64,000 bases of DNA from Bacillus sp. Cs-700 (GCF_011082085.1 NZ_CP041063.1:3272001-3336000); one strand, 5' to 3'. Shown: positions 34,815 through 43,164, numbered from the stretch's first letter. Numbers and translations: made by a program. The notes: generated by a model from the sequence alone, not told the origin.

Positions 34815-36152
34815 CTATTTGTTTGATATCGGCTGATAAGCATCTTGAAAACCTGTCGCATTCGCTAGTCTTTCAAGTTTTTCATTAATGTAGCGATGAT
34901 CAAACTTATCGAGAACTTTAGGATCAAATCCTCTAATAACGAATTGCCCAAATTCCCAGATGGTTTCGTGCGTATCGTGTTTGTTTCCATCAGCAGCTAA
35001 CACTAACGAGTGTAGAATCGATCCTAGAACGGATACATCTTCCTTCGCATAATGTCTGATCTGATAGAAGCTTTTATAAAGGTACGTATCATATGTGATT
35101 GGCCTTGTAATCACCCTTAAGTTCTTTTTGGCATCATGGTAGAGAGGATGAGGGATGTGTTTTTGCCCAAGGCGTGATAATACTCTTCCTAATCGATTAA
35201 TGCAGTTAATGGCTGTGTTTGGGTCATTAATTCCAGGTGAAATCGCTCTTAAGGCTATTTCAACAAGCTTTTGGATGCCATACTCAATATCTTGATCGGT
35301 TGTTCGTTCTGTTCCAAGTGAGAGTGTGTTAAGTAGAACCTGTTGATTGGGATTCTGATCTGAGGAAGACCAGTAGGAAAAAATGACTGTTCCTTCATCA
35401 ACATACTCTCCAATATCACGCTCAAGTCGAATGATAAAATCAAGTTTTGTAGCGGTTGAAATTAAATCAGGTAAATCGATATTTTGTAAATACCCTGATT
35501 TTGTTGATCGTATTGAAATCGGTTTTTTCATCTTAATCTCATCTAATTCCCAGGAGTCCCACGAAGCAAGGTTACCTTGATTAGCTTCTTCAAAGTCTAG
35601 GAAAGTACGATCAATTGTGGTCAATGTGTTCATTGTAATGTGGTGAATTAAATTGCCGACAAGTATCCAATTTGAAACGTGATGGATGAAAAATACAAAA
35701 TAGGCTACACAGACGATGGCATAGATAACGGCGAAAACGGGTGAAAGATAGACGACATCATCTTGACTGCTTTGTTCAATTAAGAGAAGAAGAATAATAA
35801 AATAAATAATACCTCCAACGAAAATACCAAGTACTCTTTTTGTAATGCGATCTGTGATGAAGTTTTGTAGGGTTCTTGGTGAGAAGTTAGATAGGTACGT
35901 TGTAAGAACAACCATTATGGTTGAGAACGTAATTGTGGTCATTGTTAACATGGAGGAAACAAGCGTGCTTAAGATCGTAACACTTGTGTCATAGGTGGCA
36001 AAGAAAAAATAGGGAAGAACGACAGGCTGCCCCTGAATAACTGTACGATCAATTACAAGAGTTAAAATGGCAGCAAGAAATGCCCCTACCCCATAGAATG
36101 TTGGGATAAACCAGAAGCTTGATTGGATTCGTTTAAACTTATTATGCTCCAT
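34815..36152 (-). CDS. DUF2254 family membrane protein
   Basis: A 445-residue protein with four membrane helices in the first 170 residues (including TMTTITFSTIMVVLTTYLSN, a family hallmark) and a soluble C-terminal half. That half includes GYLQNIDLPDLI and ALRAISPGINDPNTAINCIN, the most conserved segment. Function unknown. ATG 36152 has GGAGG ten bases upstream; the longer frame to 36218 has no ribosome site. Stands alone between a terminator and a divergent small gene. Confidence 0.88.
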   Translation of the reverse strand: MEHNKFKRIQSSFWFIPTFYGVGAFLAAILTLVIDRTVIQGQPVVLPYFFFATYDTSVTILSTLVSSMLTMTTITFSTIMVVLTTYLSNFSPRTLQNFITDRITKRVLGIFVGGIIYFIILLLLIEQSSQDDVVYLSPVFAVIYAIVCVAYFVFFIHHVSNWILVGNLIHHITMNTLTTIDRTFLDFEEANQGNLASWDSWELDEIKMKKPISIRSTKSGYLQNIDLPDLISTATKLDFIIRLERDIGEYVDEGTVIFSYWSSSDQNPNQQVLLNTLSLGTERTTDQDIEYGIQKLVEIALRAISPGINDPNTAINCINRLGRVLSRLGQKHIPHPLYHDAKKNLRVITRPITYDTYLYKSFYQIRHYAKEDVSVLGSILHSLVLAADGNKHDTHETIWEFGQFVIRGFDPKVLDKFDHRYINEKLERLANATGFQDAYQPISNK

Positions 36153-36246
36153 ATCCCCTTTGCCTCCAAATAGAAAGATTAGGGTTAGTATGTGAAGATA
36201 TGGGGATGTTTCATACATATAATGAAATTGGAGAAGAGCAAAAGAG

Positions 36247-36272
36247 AATTAAGTACACTGTTTTTAGGGTAT
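36247..36272 (+). promoter_or_regulatory. Possible SigB-type promoter for the 57-residue gene
   Basis: GGGTAT (36267-36272) is a perfect SigB -10, with AATTAA (36247-36252, consensus GTTTAA) 14 bases upstream. Confidence 0.4.
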
Positions 36273-36307
36273 ACAGGAAGTAAAGTCAACTAAAGGAGGA
36301 TCAATAG

Positions 36308-36481
36308 ATGAAGGTAGACCGGACGGGCATCATTGAGAATTTCTCCGAGAAAAGATATGAATATTGGATTGTCGAGAATCAAGATGTGAAAATTATGGTT
36401 TCGTGGATCAGTTGGGATGTACCACAAGAGCTAATCAATAAATGGAAGGAAGACATGGTTATGTCAGGTATCTCTTCCTGA
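36308..36481 (+). CDS. Small hypothetical protein, 57 aa
   Basis: A 57-codon gene with AAAGGAGG seven bases before ATG 36308. The product is soluble and acidic-amphipathic with four Trp residues (YEYWIVENQDVKIMVSWISW). I do not recognise it. Its last codons and stop lie inside a 44-bp perfect palindrome, which probably serves as its transcript end. A SigB-like promoter 36 bp upstream suggests stress induction. Confidence 0.65.
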   Translation: MKVDRTGIIENFSEKRYEYWIVENQDVKIMVSWISWDVPQELINKWKEDMVMSGISS

Positions 36482-36514
36482 ATGTCTTCTAGCTAGAAGA
36501 CATTCAGGAAGAGA
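36471..36514. repeat. 44-bp perfect palindrome at the end of the 57-residue gene
   Basis: Bases 36471-36492 are the exact reverse complement of 36493-36514, with no spacer. The centre reads TTCTAGCTAGAA. No T-run follows on the plus strand. As RNA it would form a very stable hairpin; as DNA it could extrude a cruciform. It may end or protect the transcript. Confidence 0.9.
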
Positions 36515-36561
36515 AAGATTCAAGGCATATGCTGAACGATATGAAGTGTTCTATTACAGCT

Positions 36562-36765
36562 TTATAGGTTATTATCAGTCCTCGAAATGTTTTCTTTTTC
36601 CATTCTCTTTTTGACAATTTCTTTTGGTTCCCAGCAATTAAACTGATAAGTAGGTTTCGTTTCAAACCCCAGTCTTCCACAGAGATAAGTTGTCCTTGCA
36701 CTTTTTATAACTTCGAAATGAATACATGTAGCACAGCAATGAAAGCGAGAATAGCGTCCATTCAT
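36562..36765 (-). CDS. Cysteine-rich small protein, 67 aa
   Basis: A 67-residue protein with HCCATCIHF, YLCGRLG and FNCWEPKE, a pattern that could bind zinc. Its ATG shares bases with the stop of the upstream phosphatase (TAATG on the minus strand), so it is translationally coupled. I recall similar small proteins in bacilli with the FETKPTYQFNCW end, but no function. Confidence 0.7.
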   Translation of the reverse strand: MNGRYSRFHCCATCIHFEVIKSARTTYLCGRLGFETKPTYQFNCWEPKEIVKKRMEKENISRTDNNL

Positions 36766-37322
36766 TAGGGTGTATCCTCTATTAGTGTTACATTTTCAAT
36801 CGAGTCTATTTCACCATTTTGAAAATGTAGACAGTAAATTTCAGGATTTCTAAGAGCTTTCCAACTCTTGAAATCGTATGTTGGATCGAAGTGATGTAGT
36901 ATTAAGGTTAATAGGTTACCATGAGTCATCATGACGGCATATTCTTTTGTGTGATGAATAGCTTCACTTATCGCAGCAATGCCTCTTGACGTAGCTTTGT
37001 GACTTGATTCGCCACCTGGAACGGTATAAGAAAGGTCTCTGAAAGTTTTCTCTAATTCTTCTAACCAATTGTCAATTGGTTTTCCAGATAACGTTCTCTC
37101 CTCTAGTCGATCATCTAACGTAATCGCTTTATCTAATTGAAGTGCAAGTGGCTCTATCGACTGGACGGCACGTCTAAAAGGAGAACTATACAATTTATCA
37201 AACGGGATAGATCCAAGAGTTTGAGCTAGCTTTGTAGCCTGGTTACGTCCTTCTTTTGTTAATGAAGCACTTGGTTCTTGGCCAGTCGCCTGGCAGTGTC
37301 TGACGAGATATATTTTTTTCAT
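36765..37322 (-). CDS. Histidine phosphatase family protein
   Basis: A 185-residue phosphoglycerate-mutase-fold phosphatase. The catalytic motif is LVRHCQATGQ, with RHC in place of the more common RHG; the second His lies in MMTHGNLLTL, and the acid in PGGESSHKA. Start ATG 37322 follows GAGGAG at 11-12 bases; the frame to 37382 is less likely. Substrate unknown. Co-transcribed with the cysteine-rich protein gene. Confidence 0.87.
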   Translation of the reverse strand: MKKIYLVRHCQATGQEPSASLTKEGRNQATKLAQTLGSIPFDKLYSSPFRRAVQSIEPLALQLDKAITLDDRLEERTLSGKPIDNWLEELEKTFRDLSYTVPGGESSHKATSRGIAAISEAIHHTKEYAVMMTHGNLLTLILHHFDPTYDFKSWKALRNPEIYCLHFQNGEIDSIENVTLIEDTP

Positions 37323-37481
37323 TATTGTCGCCACTCCTCGTAATTTTGAGTAAGGAATACTATGATCGATTTTAACATTCAAAAGGTTTGTTGGAAAACA
37401 TTTGTAGAATATTGAAACTTTTATGGTTGCTTAATCGTTATAAGAGAGACCCCTTTTTAACAAGATGTTTTACCCCCTGTT

Positions 37482-37520
37482 TGCTTAAAGAATGGATATC
37501 CATTCTTTAAGCATTTTTTT
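37482..37520 (+). terminator. 32-bp perfect palindrome followed by T7, in the leader of the GNAT gene
   Basis: Bases 37482-37497 are the exact reverse complement of 37498-37513 (centre GGATATCC), and TTTTTTT follows at 37514-37520. On the plus strand it has the form of an intrinsic terminator, but no plus-strand gene lies upstream within 960 bp. It may act as an attenuator in the leader of the acetyltransferase gene 54 bp downstream. Confidence 0.8.
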
Positions 37521-37573
37521 CATAAGGGAGTGTTTGAAAAGTATGAAAATGAGATTCAATAGGAGTGAGCGAA

Positions 37574-38122
37574 GTGGAAAAGTTCCCAGAGTTATCAACA
37601 AAGCGATTACGGTTAAGAGAATTAAGAGAATCAGATGCTCCTGTTCTCCTATCTATATTTTCAAATCCGCACACAATGAGGTACTATGGTAGCGAAAAAA
37701 TGACAGGGATTGAAGAAATAGAAGGAATGTTAATGAGTTTCAAACAAGGATTTGAAAAAAAACAGGCGATCCGTTTTGGAATTGAGTTAAAAGAGACTGG
37801 ACAATTAATTGGGACCTGTGGCTTTCATAACTGGGCAAAACGGGTGAATCGCATAGAAATGGGATATGAATTAAATCAAGAAAAAGAAGGCAAAGGATAC
37901 ATGTCTGAAGCACTTACAGCCATGATCCCGTTCGCCTTTCAACAACTGAATATTCACCGAATTGGAGCATTAATTCACCCAAATAACGATTCTTCGAGAA
38001 AGCTTGTGCAAAATCTAGGATTTCTTGAAGAAGGTGTTTTGAGGGATTATGTGTATGCAGGAGGAGTGTATATGGATTTGATTATGTACTCAATCCTAAA
38101 AAAAGAATGGTACACAGCTTAG
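37574..38122 (+). CDS. GNAT family N-acetyltransferase (RimJ/RimL type)
   Basis: A 182-residue acetyltransferase: ELSTKRLRLRELRESDAPVL at the N-terminus, FGIELKETGQLIGTCGFHNW, the acetyl-CoA motif YELNQEKEGKGYMSEAL (about residue 97) and NDSSRKLVQNLGFLEEGVLR. RimJ-like enzymes acetylate protein N-termini or small amines. GTG 37574 is well placed after AGGAG; GTG 37565 overlaps it. A close paralogue is encoded at 59304-59843. Confidence 0.9.
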   Translation: MEKFPELSTKRLRLRELRESDAPVLLSIFSNPHTMRYYGSEKMTGIEEIEGMLMSFKQGFEKKQAIRFGIELKETGQLIGTCGFHNWAKRVNRIEMGYELNQEKEGKGYMSEALTAMIPFAFQQLNIHRIGALIHPNNDSSRKLVQNLGFLEEGVLRDYVYAGGVYMDLIMYSILKKEWYTA

Positions 38123-38168
38123 ATAAACTCAGGGATGAGAGAATGTCTCATCCTTAAATAAATGTAAA

Positions 38169-39668
38169 TTACAAAACTGGAGAGAACAGTCTTGCGAAAG
38201 ATTCTTTAGTGCGGTGTTTAAGTCCGCGTTTACTGTATGAATCTTTTGTTACGTTTACCGAATCGGTTAGGTCATTTTGATAGGCTTCAATTAACTCATG
38301 AATTGTACTTGATTGAAATAAGAACATGTTTACTTCAAAATTTAAATTTAGAGAGCGCATATCCATATTAGCCGTACCGATTGTAGCAAGATCATCATCG
38401 ACAATCATAATTTTTTGATGCAAAAATCCTTTTTGATACATATAGATTTCGACCCCATAATCAAGAAGCTCTGAAAAGTAAGACCGTGTTCCATATTGAG
38501 TGAGAAAACCGTCACTTATTTCAGGAACAATGAGTCTGACTTCGATGCCTCTCATAGAAGCCATGGCTAGTGCAGTTCGAATGGCTTTATTCGGAACAAA
38601 GTAAGGAGTTGCAATCCAGACTCGCTTTCTAGCTGAAGTAATTAAGCTGAAATACAAATCAGACATAGCGCCTCTTTTCGTATCAGGTCCACTTGCAACC
38701 AGCTGTGCTCCTCCATCTCCTTCAACATCATAGGTATCAAGGTATTTTCTTGATAGCAATTCTTCTCCAGACATATACGACCAGTCCATTAGGAAAACGC
38801 CATGTAGAGCAGAAAGGACCTCTCCCTTAACAAGGAGATGAGTGTCACGCCAGAAGGGCATTGAATTCATATCTCCAGCATACTCATCACCGATATTTAG
38901 CCCACCTACAAACCCAGCTTTCCCATCAATGACAATGATTTTACGATGGTTTCGGAAATTAACGGTTTGATTCACGAACCCGTATTTAATGGGTAGAAAT
39001 TGTTGAACACTTGCACCAGCGTCCCTTAATGCTATTTTCGAAGCTCGGGAAAGGTTATGGCTCCCGATTGAATCATATAGGACACGCACTTCAACACCTT
39101 GCTTCGCTTTTTTGACGAGTAAATCAATGATTGAAAGGCCTAGCTCGTCTGATCGGAATGTGTAATATTCTAAGTGTATATACGTTTCGGCCTTTTCAAT
39201 TTCGTCCTTAATGGCGGTAAACGTTTCTCTCCCATTTAGTAAAAGCTTTGTGGAAGATCGCATACTAATGGGACTTGCGACCATTGTAGCAATGAGATTC
39301 GAAAAGTTTTGATTTCGCTCACTTAGATCGTGCCATTTCTCTGAAGCAGGAAAATTAACATACTTCTGAAAAAACTCCAGTCCATTGGTTCGTTTTTCTT
39401 TAAACAAATGCCCTTTTACTTCAAGTTGACCAGAAAATAAAAAGAAAACATACCCGACGATAGGAAAGAAAATCAATACGTAGATCCATAATAGCGATTT
39501 ATAAGGAGATCTTCCCTCAAGTAATAGAACGTATAAAATAGATAGTAAAATAGCGGCATAAAGAAAGCCTGCTCCCCATTTAAAGATAGGCTCTAAAGAA
39601 GTGAACAGAATAATTGAAAGGGATGTTGTCATAAGAAGAAAGAATAGTATTTGTCTTGCTTGTTTCAT
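38169..39668 (-). CDS. cls: Cardiolipin synthase
   Basis: A 499-residue membrane enzyme that joins two phosphatidylglycerols into cardiolipin. Two N-terminal membrane helices (residues about 5-50) are followed by two phospholipase-D motifs, HRKIIVIDGKAGFVGGLNIG and HQKIMIVDDDLATIGTANMD, both complete (HxKxxxxD). ATG 39668 follows AAGGTGGG; the GTG at 39680 lies on that site. Length is normal. Confidence 0.95.
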   Translation of the reverse strand: MKQARQILFFLLMTTSLSIILFTSLEPIFKWGAGFLYAAILLSILYVLLLEGRSPYKSLLWIYVLIFFPIVGYVFFLFSGQLEVKGHLFKEKRTNGLEFFQKYVNFPASEKWHDLSERNQNFSNLIATMVASPISMRSSTKLLLNGRETFTAIKDEIEKAETYIHLEYYTFRSDELGLSIIDLLVKKAKQGVEVRVLYDSIGSHNLSRASKIALRDAGASVQQFLPIKYGFVNQTVNFRNHRKIIVIDGKAGFVGGLNIGDEYAGDMNSMPFWRDTHLLVKGEVLSALHGVFLMDWSYMSGEELLSRKYLDTYDVEGDGGAQLVASGPDTKRGAMSDLYFSLITSARKRVWIATPYFVPNKAIRTALAMASMRGIEVRLIVPEISDGFLTQYGTRSYFSELLDYGVEIYMYQKGFLHQKIMIVDDDLATIGTANMDMRSLNLNFEVNMFLFQSSTIHELIEAYQNDLTDSVNVTKDSYSKRGLKHRTKESFARLFSPVL

Positions 39669-39719
39669 AATGTAGCCCACCTTGTTTGAATTTGAACAAA
39701 AAAAGTAAGGGCATAGCCC

Positions 39720-40127
39720 TTACTCAGCGTGTTTGGATTTACGCTTCACACGGTATCTACCCCATAAATCAATAAGCTGATCACCTACTTCAACTAATTG
39801 TGAATTTCTTGTTTCACGCTGCGGATTTGGCGTGTTCTTAATGGATGACACAAGATTTTTAAAGGGTTCTGGTGAAGATTTAGCTGTTTGAATAACGCCT
39901 TGAACGGTCTCTTTCTTAGTCTGAATACCTTCAGAAATTGATGCTGCCGTTGTCGTTAGCTTAGTTGTTTCCTCATTAATTTGATCAACTTTTTCTTGAA
40001 ACCTAGCTGCTGTTTCTGATAAATCTGTTAATGATTTTTTTGTTTCTTTCATATTCTTAACTGCTATGTATCCTAAATAAATAATAGAAAGAACAACAAT
40101 GCCGATGCTAATGTAGACAATAACCAT
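39720..40127 (-). CDS. DUF948 membrane protein (YtxG/YoxC-like)
   Basis: A 135-residue protein: one N-terminal membrane helix (VIVYISIGIVVLSIIYLGYI), then a long coiled-coil region rich in Thr, Glu and Lys, and a basic tail RYRVKRKSKHAE. DUF948 proteins are often general-stress proteins. ATG 40127 follows GGGAGG. Divergent from the AIM24-like gene. Confidence 0.82.
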   Translation of the reverse strand: MVIVYISIGIVVLSIIYLGYIAVKNMKETKKSLTDLSETAARFQEKVDQINEETTKLTTTAASISEGIQTKKETVQGVIQTAKSSPEPFKNLVSSIKNTPNPQRETRNSQLVEVGDQLIDLWGRYRVKRKSKHAE

Positions 40128-40200
40128 TTCATAACCTCCCATTTAAGAACATTAGTTAATATTCTCTTACCCTTAACATGCTATACGCAAACAAATTGTT

Positions 40201-40239
40201 ATGAAAACGTTTTGCAGAAAATTGAAACGTTTGTATACT
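40201..40239 (+). promoter_or_regulatory. AIM24-like gene promoter with cre-like element
   Basis: TTGCAG (40212-40217), 16-bp spacer, TATACT (40234-40239). ATGAAAACGTTTTGCA (40201-40216) overlaps the -35 and resembles a CcpA cre site with one extra base in the right arm. Catabolite control is possible. Confidence 0.4.
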
Positions 40240-40276
40240 TTGAAACGTAATCAATAACTGGAAGGAGAGATGAAAA

Positions 40277-40975
40277 ATGAATCGTTATTCGATCGAGGAG
40301 TTTGTAAAGTCTACAGAACAAAAGGATAAGGGAGAAGGCTTTTTTGAACTAGAAACACAACGTATGCTAGAAGTGAACTTATCAGGAAGAGTTTGGGCAA
40401 AAGCGGGCGCAATGATTACTTACAATGGTCAAATTAAGTTCGAAAGAGAAGGAATTCTTGAACACGGTCTAGGGAAAATGTTCAAAAAAGCACTCACAGG
40501 TGAAGGCGCTTCTTTAATGAAAGCAGAAGGAAATGGGAAGCTCTATCTTGCCGATGCAGGGAAGAAGATATCCATTCTTCATTTGCAAAACGGAGAATCA
40601 ATCAGTGTAAATGGGAATGATCTTCTAGCATTTGAAGATGGAATACAGTGGGATATCAAAATGATGAAACGGATAACAGGAATGATGGCTGGTGGATTAT
40701 TTAATGTTACCTGTCAGGGCCCAGGAATGGTCGCAATTACAAGCCATTATGAACCTCTTACAATTCGAGTATCACCAGGGAAACCAGTCATTACCGATCC
40801 AAATGCAACTGTAGCCTGGTCTGGCCAATTGCAACCGGATTTCCAAACAGATATTTCCTTAAAGTCTTTTTTTGGTAGAGGTAGCGGTGAGTCTGTTCAA
40901 ATGAGATTTGAAGGAGACGGTTTTGTGGTCGTCCAGCCTTATGAAGAAGTATATATGCAAAACAATCAGGGGTAA
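40277..40975 (+). CDS. AIM24 family protein
   Basis: A 232-residue beta-rich protein of the AIM24/TraT-like fold: VWAKAGAMITYNGQIKFERE, LGKMFKKALTGEGASLMKAE and CQGPGMVAITSHYEP are conserved parts. Role in bacteria unknown. GGAAGGAGAGATGAAAA gives a good ribosome site. It is followed after 2 bp by an acetyltransferase gene, forming a two-gene operon. Confidence 0.88.
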   Translation: MNRYSIEEFVKSTEQKDKGEGFFELETQRMLEVNLSGRVWAKAGAMITYNGQIKFEREGILEHGLGKMFKKALTGEGASLMKAEGNGKLYLADAGKKISILHLQNGESISVNGNDLLAFEDGIQWDIKMMKRITGMMAGGLFNVTCQGPGMVAITSHYEPLTIRVSPGKPVITDPNATVAWSGQLQPDFQTDISLKSFFGRGSGESVQMRFEGDGFVVVQPYEEVYMQNNQG

Positions 40976-40977
40976 AA

Positions 40978-41778
40978 ATGTCATTTTCATTGAAAGAGAG
41001 TGAACTCAAAGCAGGTGTGAAATTACTTGATGGCCGACCTTTCTATCTTTCATTAGAGGGAATTGAAAAATTGAAAGATGAAGAGGTCATTGAATCATTG
41101 TTGGATCGATTGGATAGTGCTTTAAATTCCAATGAAGTAAACCAAGTTTCAATTACGATGGAACGTTTTTTTACAGAGGGTAGCCAGTTGTTAGAAAAAA
41201 AATATTATTTTTTACGGTCTACAACGATCGAATACTATAAAAGATTTCAATTGGAAAAAATGGTTGCAAATTATAATCGTAGTATTACGTATGAACAGGT
41301 CGAAGAATCGAGGATCGATGCTTTTCTTTCGATGTGGGAGTTATGTTCGAAGGGATCGCTCAATTCACCTTCTAAAAATTCTATCCACGTTCAATATGAG
41401 GCGATGAAGCAGGAGATTGGAAAGCAGTATAAAACAAGCTGTTTTAGTGTCTATTGCGATGACAAGCCATTAGGCATGGTTATTCCTATTATTGAACCTG
41501 GTACAAATGAAGAGGGAAGGCTGTTTTATATGGGGATTTTACCAGAGTGTCGTGGTAAAGGACTTGGAACGCTTTTACATCAACTTGGATTAGCATTATT
41601 GCGAGAAAAAGGGGCTACTTATTATATCGGTAGTACAGGCATTGAGAATCAACCAATGCAGCAAATATTTCGCAATAATAATTGCAAACCAATTTTCCAG
41701 GCAGTTACCTATGTGAAAGAGCGTCCAAAACGCGAAACTTATCATAATATGCTGAAGGAAGTAAAATATTCCTATTGA
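40978..41778 (+). CDS. GNAT family acetyltransferase, 266 aa
   Basis: An N-acetyltransferase with an extra N-terminal region of about 130 residues. The acetyl-CoA motif is FYMGILPECRGKGLGTLLHQ (about residues 182-201). The C-terminal part is GIENQPMQQIFRNNNCKPIF. The N-terminal extension is rich in Lys and Glu and not recognised. It starts two bases after the AIM24-like gene, with AGGGG as a modest ribosome site. Substrate unknown. Confidence 0.83.
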   Translation: MSFSLKESELKAGVKLLDGRPFYLSLEGIEKLKDEEVIESLLDRLDSALNSNEVNQVSITMERFFTEGSQLLEKKYYFLRSTTIEYYKRFQLEKMVANYNRSITYEQVEESRIDAFLSMWELCSKGSLNSPSKNSIHVQYEAMKQEIGKQYKTSCFSVYCDDKPLGMVIPIIEPGTNEEGRLFYMGILPECRGKGLGTLLHQLGLALLREKGATYYIGSTGIENQPMQQIFRNNNCKPIFQAVTYVKERPKRETYHNMLKEVKYSY

Positions 41779-41838
41779 AATTAATAGAATTTTCATTATA
41801 ATCATACAAAAGGGTTCTCAAAAAAGGAGAGTGCATGT

Positions 41839-42279
41839 ATGATTCGTTTAGAAAAAGGCAACCTTCTTAAAAGTGACTGTACTGTGATTGCGCATCAATG
41901 TGACTGTTTTAATGCGATGGACGTTGGAATTGCAAAATCAGTAAAAGAAACTTATCCTGAAGCAGCGAAAGCAGATGAGGACTTTCCATTTTCACCAAAA
42001 AAGAAGTTGGGGAAATGTTCATTTGCTTTAAGTCGAGATAATAAACGTATCATTGCAAATCTCTATGGTCAGTATAAACCTGCTGGTCTGCAAACAAATT
42101 ACCCTGCGTGGTTAAAATCGTTCGAACATATGATTAAAGAATTAAAGCCATTTGAAGAAAAGGGATTCAAAATAAAAATTGGTTGTGGAATAGATAAAGA
42201 TGATTTGATTAACGTTAAAAAATCTCTTGAAAAGATTTCTAAGAAATATGAAAAACCAATACATGTTTACTATTCTTAA
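41839..42279 (+). CDS. Macro-domain protein
   Basis: A 146-residue stand-alone macrodomain, which binds ADP-ribose or a related nucleotide. VIAHQCDCFNAMDVGIAKSV (about residues 17-36) and ANLYGQYKPAG are the signature regions; the loop IGCGIDKDDLINVKKSLEKI replaces the usual GxGxxG-type phosphate loop ending (commonly GCGLAGGDW). It may remove or read ADP-ribosylation. AAAAAGGAGAG precedes ATG 41839. Confidence 0.85.
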   Translation: MIRLEKGNLLKSDCTVIAHQCDCFNAMDVGIAKSVKETYPEAAKADEDFPFSPKKKLGKCSFALSRDNKRIIANLYGQYKPAGLQTNYPAWLKSFEHMIKELKPFEEKGFKIKIGCGIDKDDLINVKKSLEKISKKYEKPIHVYYS

Positions 42280-42283
42280 AGTC

Positions 42284-42311
42284 AAACGTCCCTGTACGGG
42301 GGCGTTTTTTT
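42284..42311 (+). terminator. Terminator after the macrodomain gene
   Basis: AACGTCCC-TGTAC-GGGGGCGTT with T-run. Confidence 0.78.
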
Positions 42312-42376
42312 ATGTAAAATAATTTCTCTATTTTTAGTAAGAAGGAATCAAAAATGTAAAAAGAATCCATTTTGTC

Positions 42377-42402
42377 GTTTATCAATTAGATAGCGTGGAA
42401 TA
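42377..42402 (+). promoter_or_regulatory. SigB-type promoter of the gsiB-like gene
   Basis: GTTTAT (42377-42382), 14-bp spacer, GGAATA (42397-42402), close to the general-stress SigB consensus GTTTAA / GGGTAT. The gene type (GsiB) fits. Confidence 0.65.
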
Positions 42403-42450
42403 CAACAAGTGTAGCAAACGTTATCAAAATTACTAGAGGAGGTTTCAAAA

Positions 42451-42837
42451 ATGGCTAACAATAGTAATAACAGTAATGACAAAATGAGTAGAGAAGAAGC
42501 AGGGCGTAAAGGCGGAAACAAAACATCTAGAGAACATAACAAAGATTTTTATCAAGATATTGGACAAAAAGGTGGAGAAAAGACAGCCAAGGAACATGAT
42601 CAAGAGTTCTATCAAGAAATAGGCGAAAAAGGTGGCAACAAAACGGCTCGTGAACATGATAAAGAATTCTTTGAAGAAATAGGTGAAAAGGGCGGTAAGA
42701 AAACAGCTAGAGAGCACGATAAAGAGTTTTATCAGGAAATAGGCCAAAAAGGCGGAGAACAAACGTCCAAAAATCAAGATAAGGAATTTTACGAAGAAAT
42801 AGGTAAAAAAGGCGGTAAGAAGAGCGGTAACAATTGA
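42451..42837 (+). CDS. gsiB: General stress protein with KGG repeats (GsiB-like)
   Basis: A 128-residue, highly charged hydrophilic protein made of five roughly 20-residue repeats of the form KGG-x-KTxREHDKEFYxEIGx. GsiB in B. subtilis is a SigB-dependent, desiccation-type stress protein. No cysteine and no hydrophobic core, so probably disordered or hydrophilin-like. AGAGGAGG precedes ATG 42451. The repeat encodes strong antisense open frames that are shadows. Confidence 0.92.
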   Translation: MANNSNNSNDKMSREEAGRKGGNKTSREHNKDFYQDIGQKGGEKTAKEHDQEFYQEIGEKGGNKTAREHDKEFFEEIGEKGGKKTAREHDKEFYQEIGQKGGEQTSKNQDKEFYEEIGKKGGKKSGNN

Positions 42838-42852
42838 GAAATCGTTATGAAA

Positions 42853-42890
42853 AAAGAACGTGGGGAATTCCCTTCGTTCTTTTATTTTTT
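42853..42890 (+). terminator. Terminator after gsiB-like gene
   Basis: AAAGAACG-TGGGGAATTCCCTT-CGTTCTTTT. Confidence 0.82.
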
Positions 42891-42924
42891 ACAAAGCAAT
42901 GATTAATGAAGGTTTATATCTATA

Positions 42925-42964
42925 CATAAAACATCCCTTCGCTCCTGCGAAGGGATGTTTTATG
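42925..42964. terminator. Strong terminator for the DUF2188 gene (minus strand)
   Basis: Two 18-bp arms, CATAAAACATCCCTTCGC and its exact complement, around TCCT. It lies just past the stop of the minus-strand gene and can act in both directions. Confidence 0.9.
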
Positions 42965-42966
42965 TA

Positions 42967-43164
42967 TTAAAATGTGCGTTCTTCTTCAACTTCGTGCTGA
43001 TCATTAAGAATTAATAAGCGACTTGGGGAATCACCTTTCGCAAGTTCTTCTGCCTTTTCAATAGCAGTTGAACGCATATCGTAAAGGTCCGTTGGAGCAA
43101 CGTCCTCAATTTTAACGTACCAACCTGTAACATCTTTGTTTGGTGCTACTGTATATTCCTTCAT
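42967..43164 (-). CDS. DUF2188 domain protein, 65 aa
   Basis: A 65-residue protein: KEYTVAPNKDVTGWYVKIED, then AIEKAEELAKGDSPSRLLIL, the DUF2188 pattern (a small fold with a swapped-beta/helix layout). Unknown function, common in firmicutes. ATG 43164 follows AAAGGAGG; the longer frame is rejected. Confidence 0.85.
   Translation of the reverse strand: MKEYTVAPNKDVTGWYVKIEDVAPTDLYDMRSTAIEKAEELAKGDSPSRLLILNDQHEVEEERTF

Noticed and set aside
36504-36701. 65-codon minus-strand frame
   Set aside because: Overlaps the cysteine-rich gene in another frame and enters the 44-bp palindrome; the 67-residue frame has the coupled TAATG start.
42445-42777. 110-codon minus-strand hydrophobic frame
   Set aside because: Antisense shadow of the KGG-repeat gene gsiB; no ribosome site.
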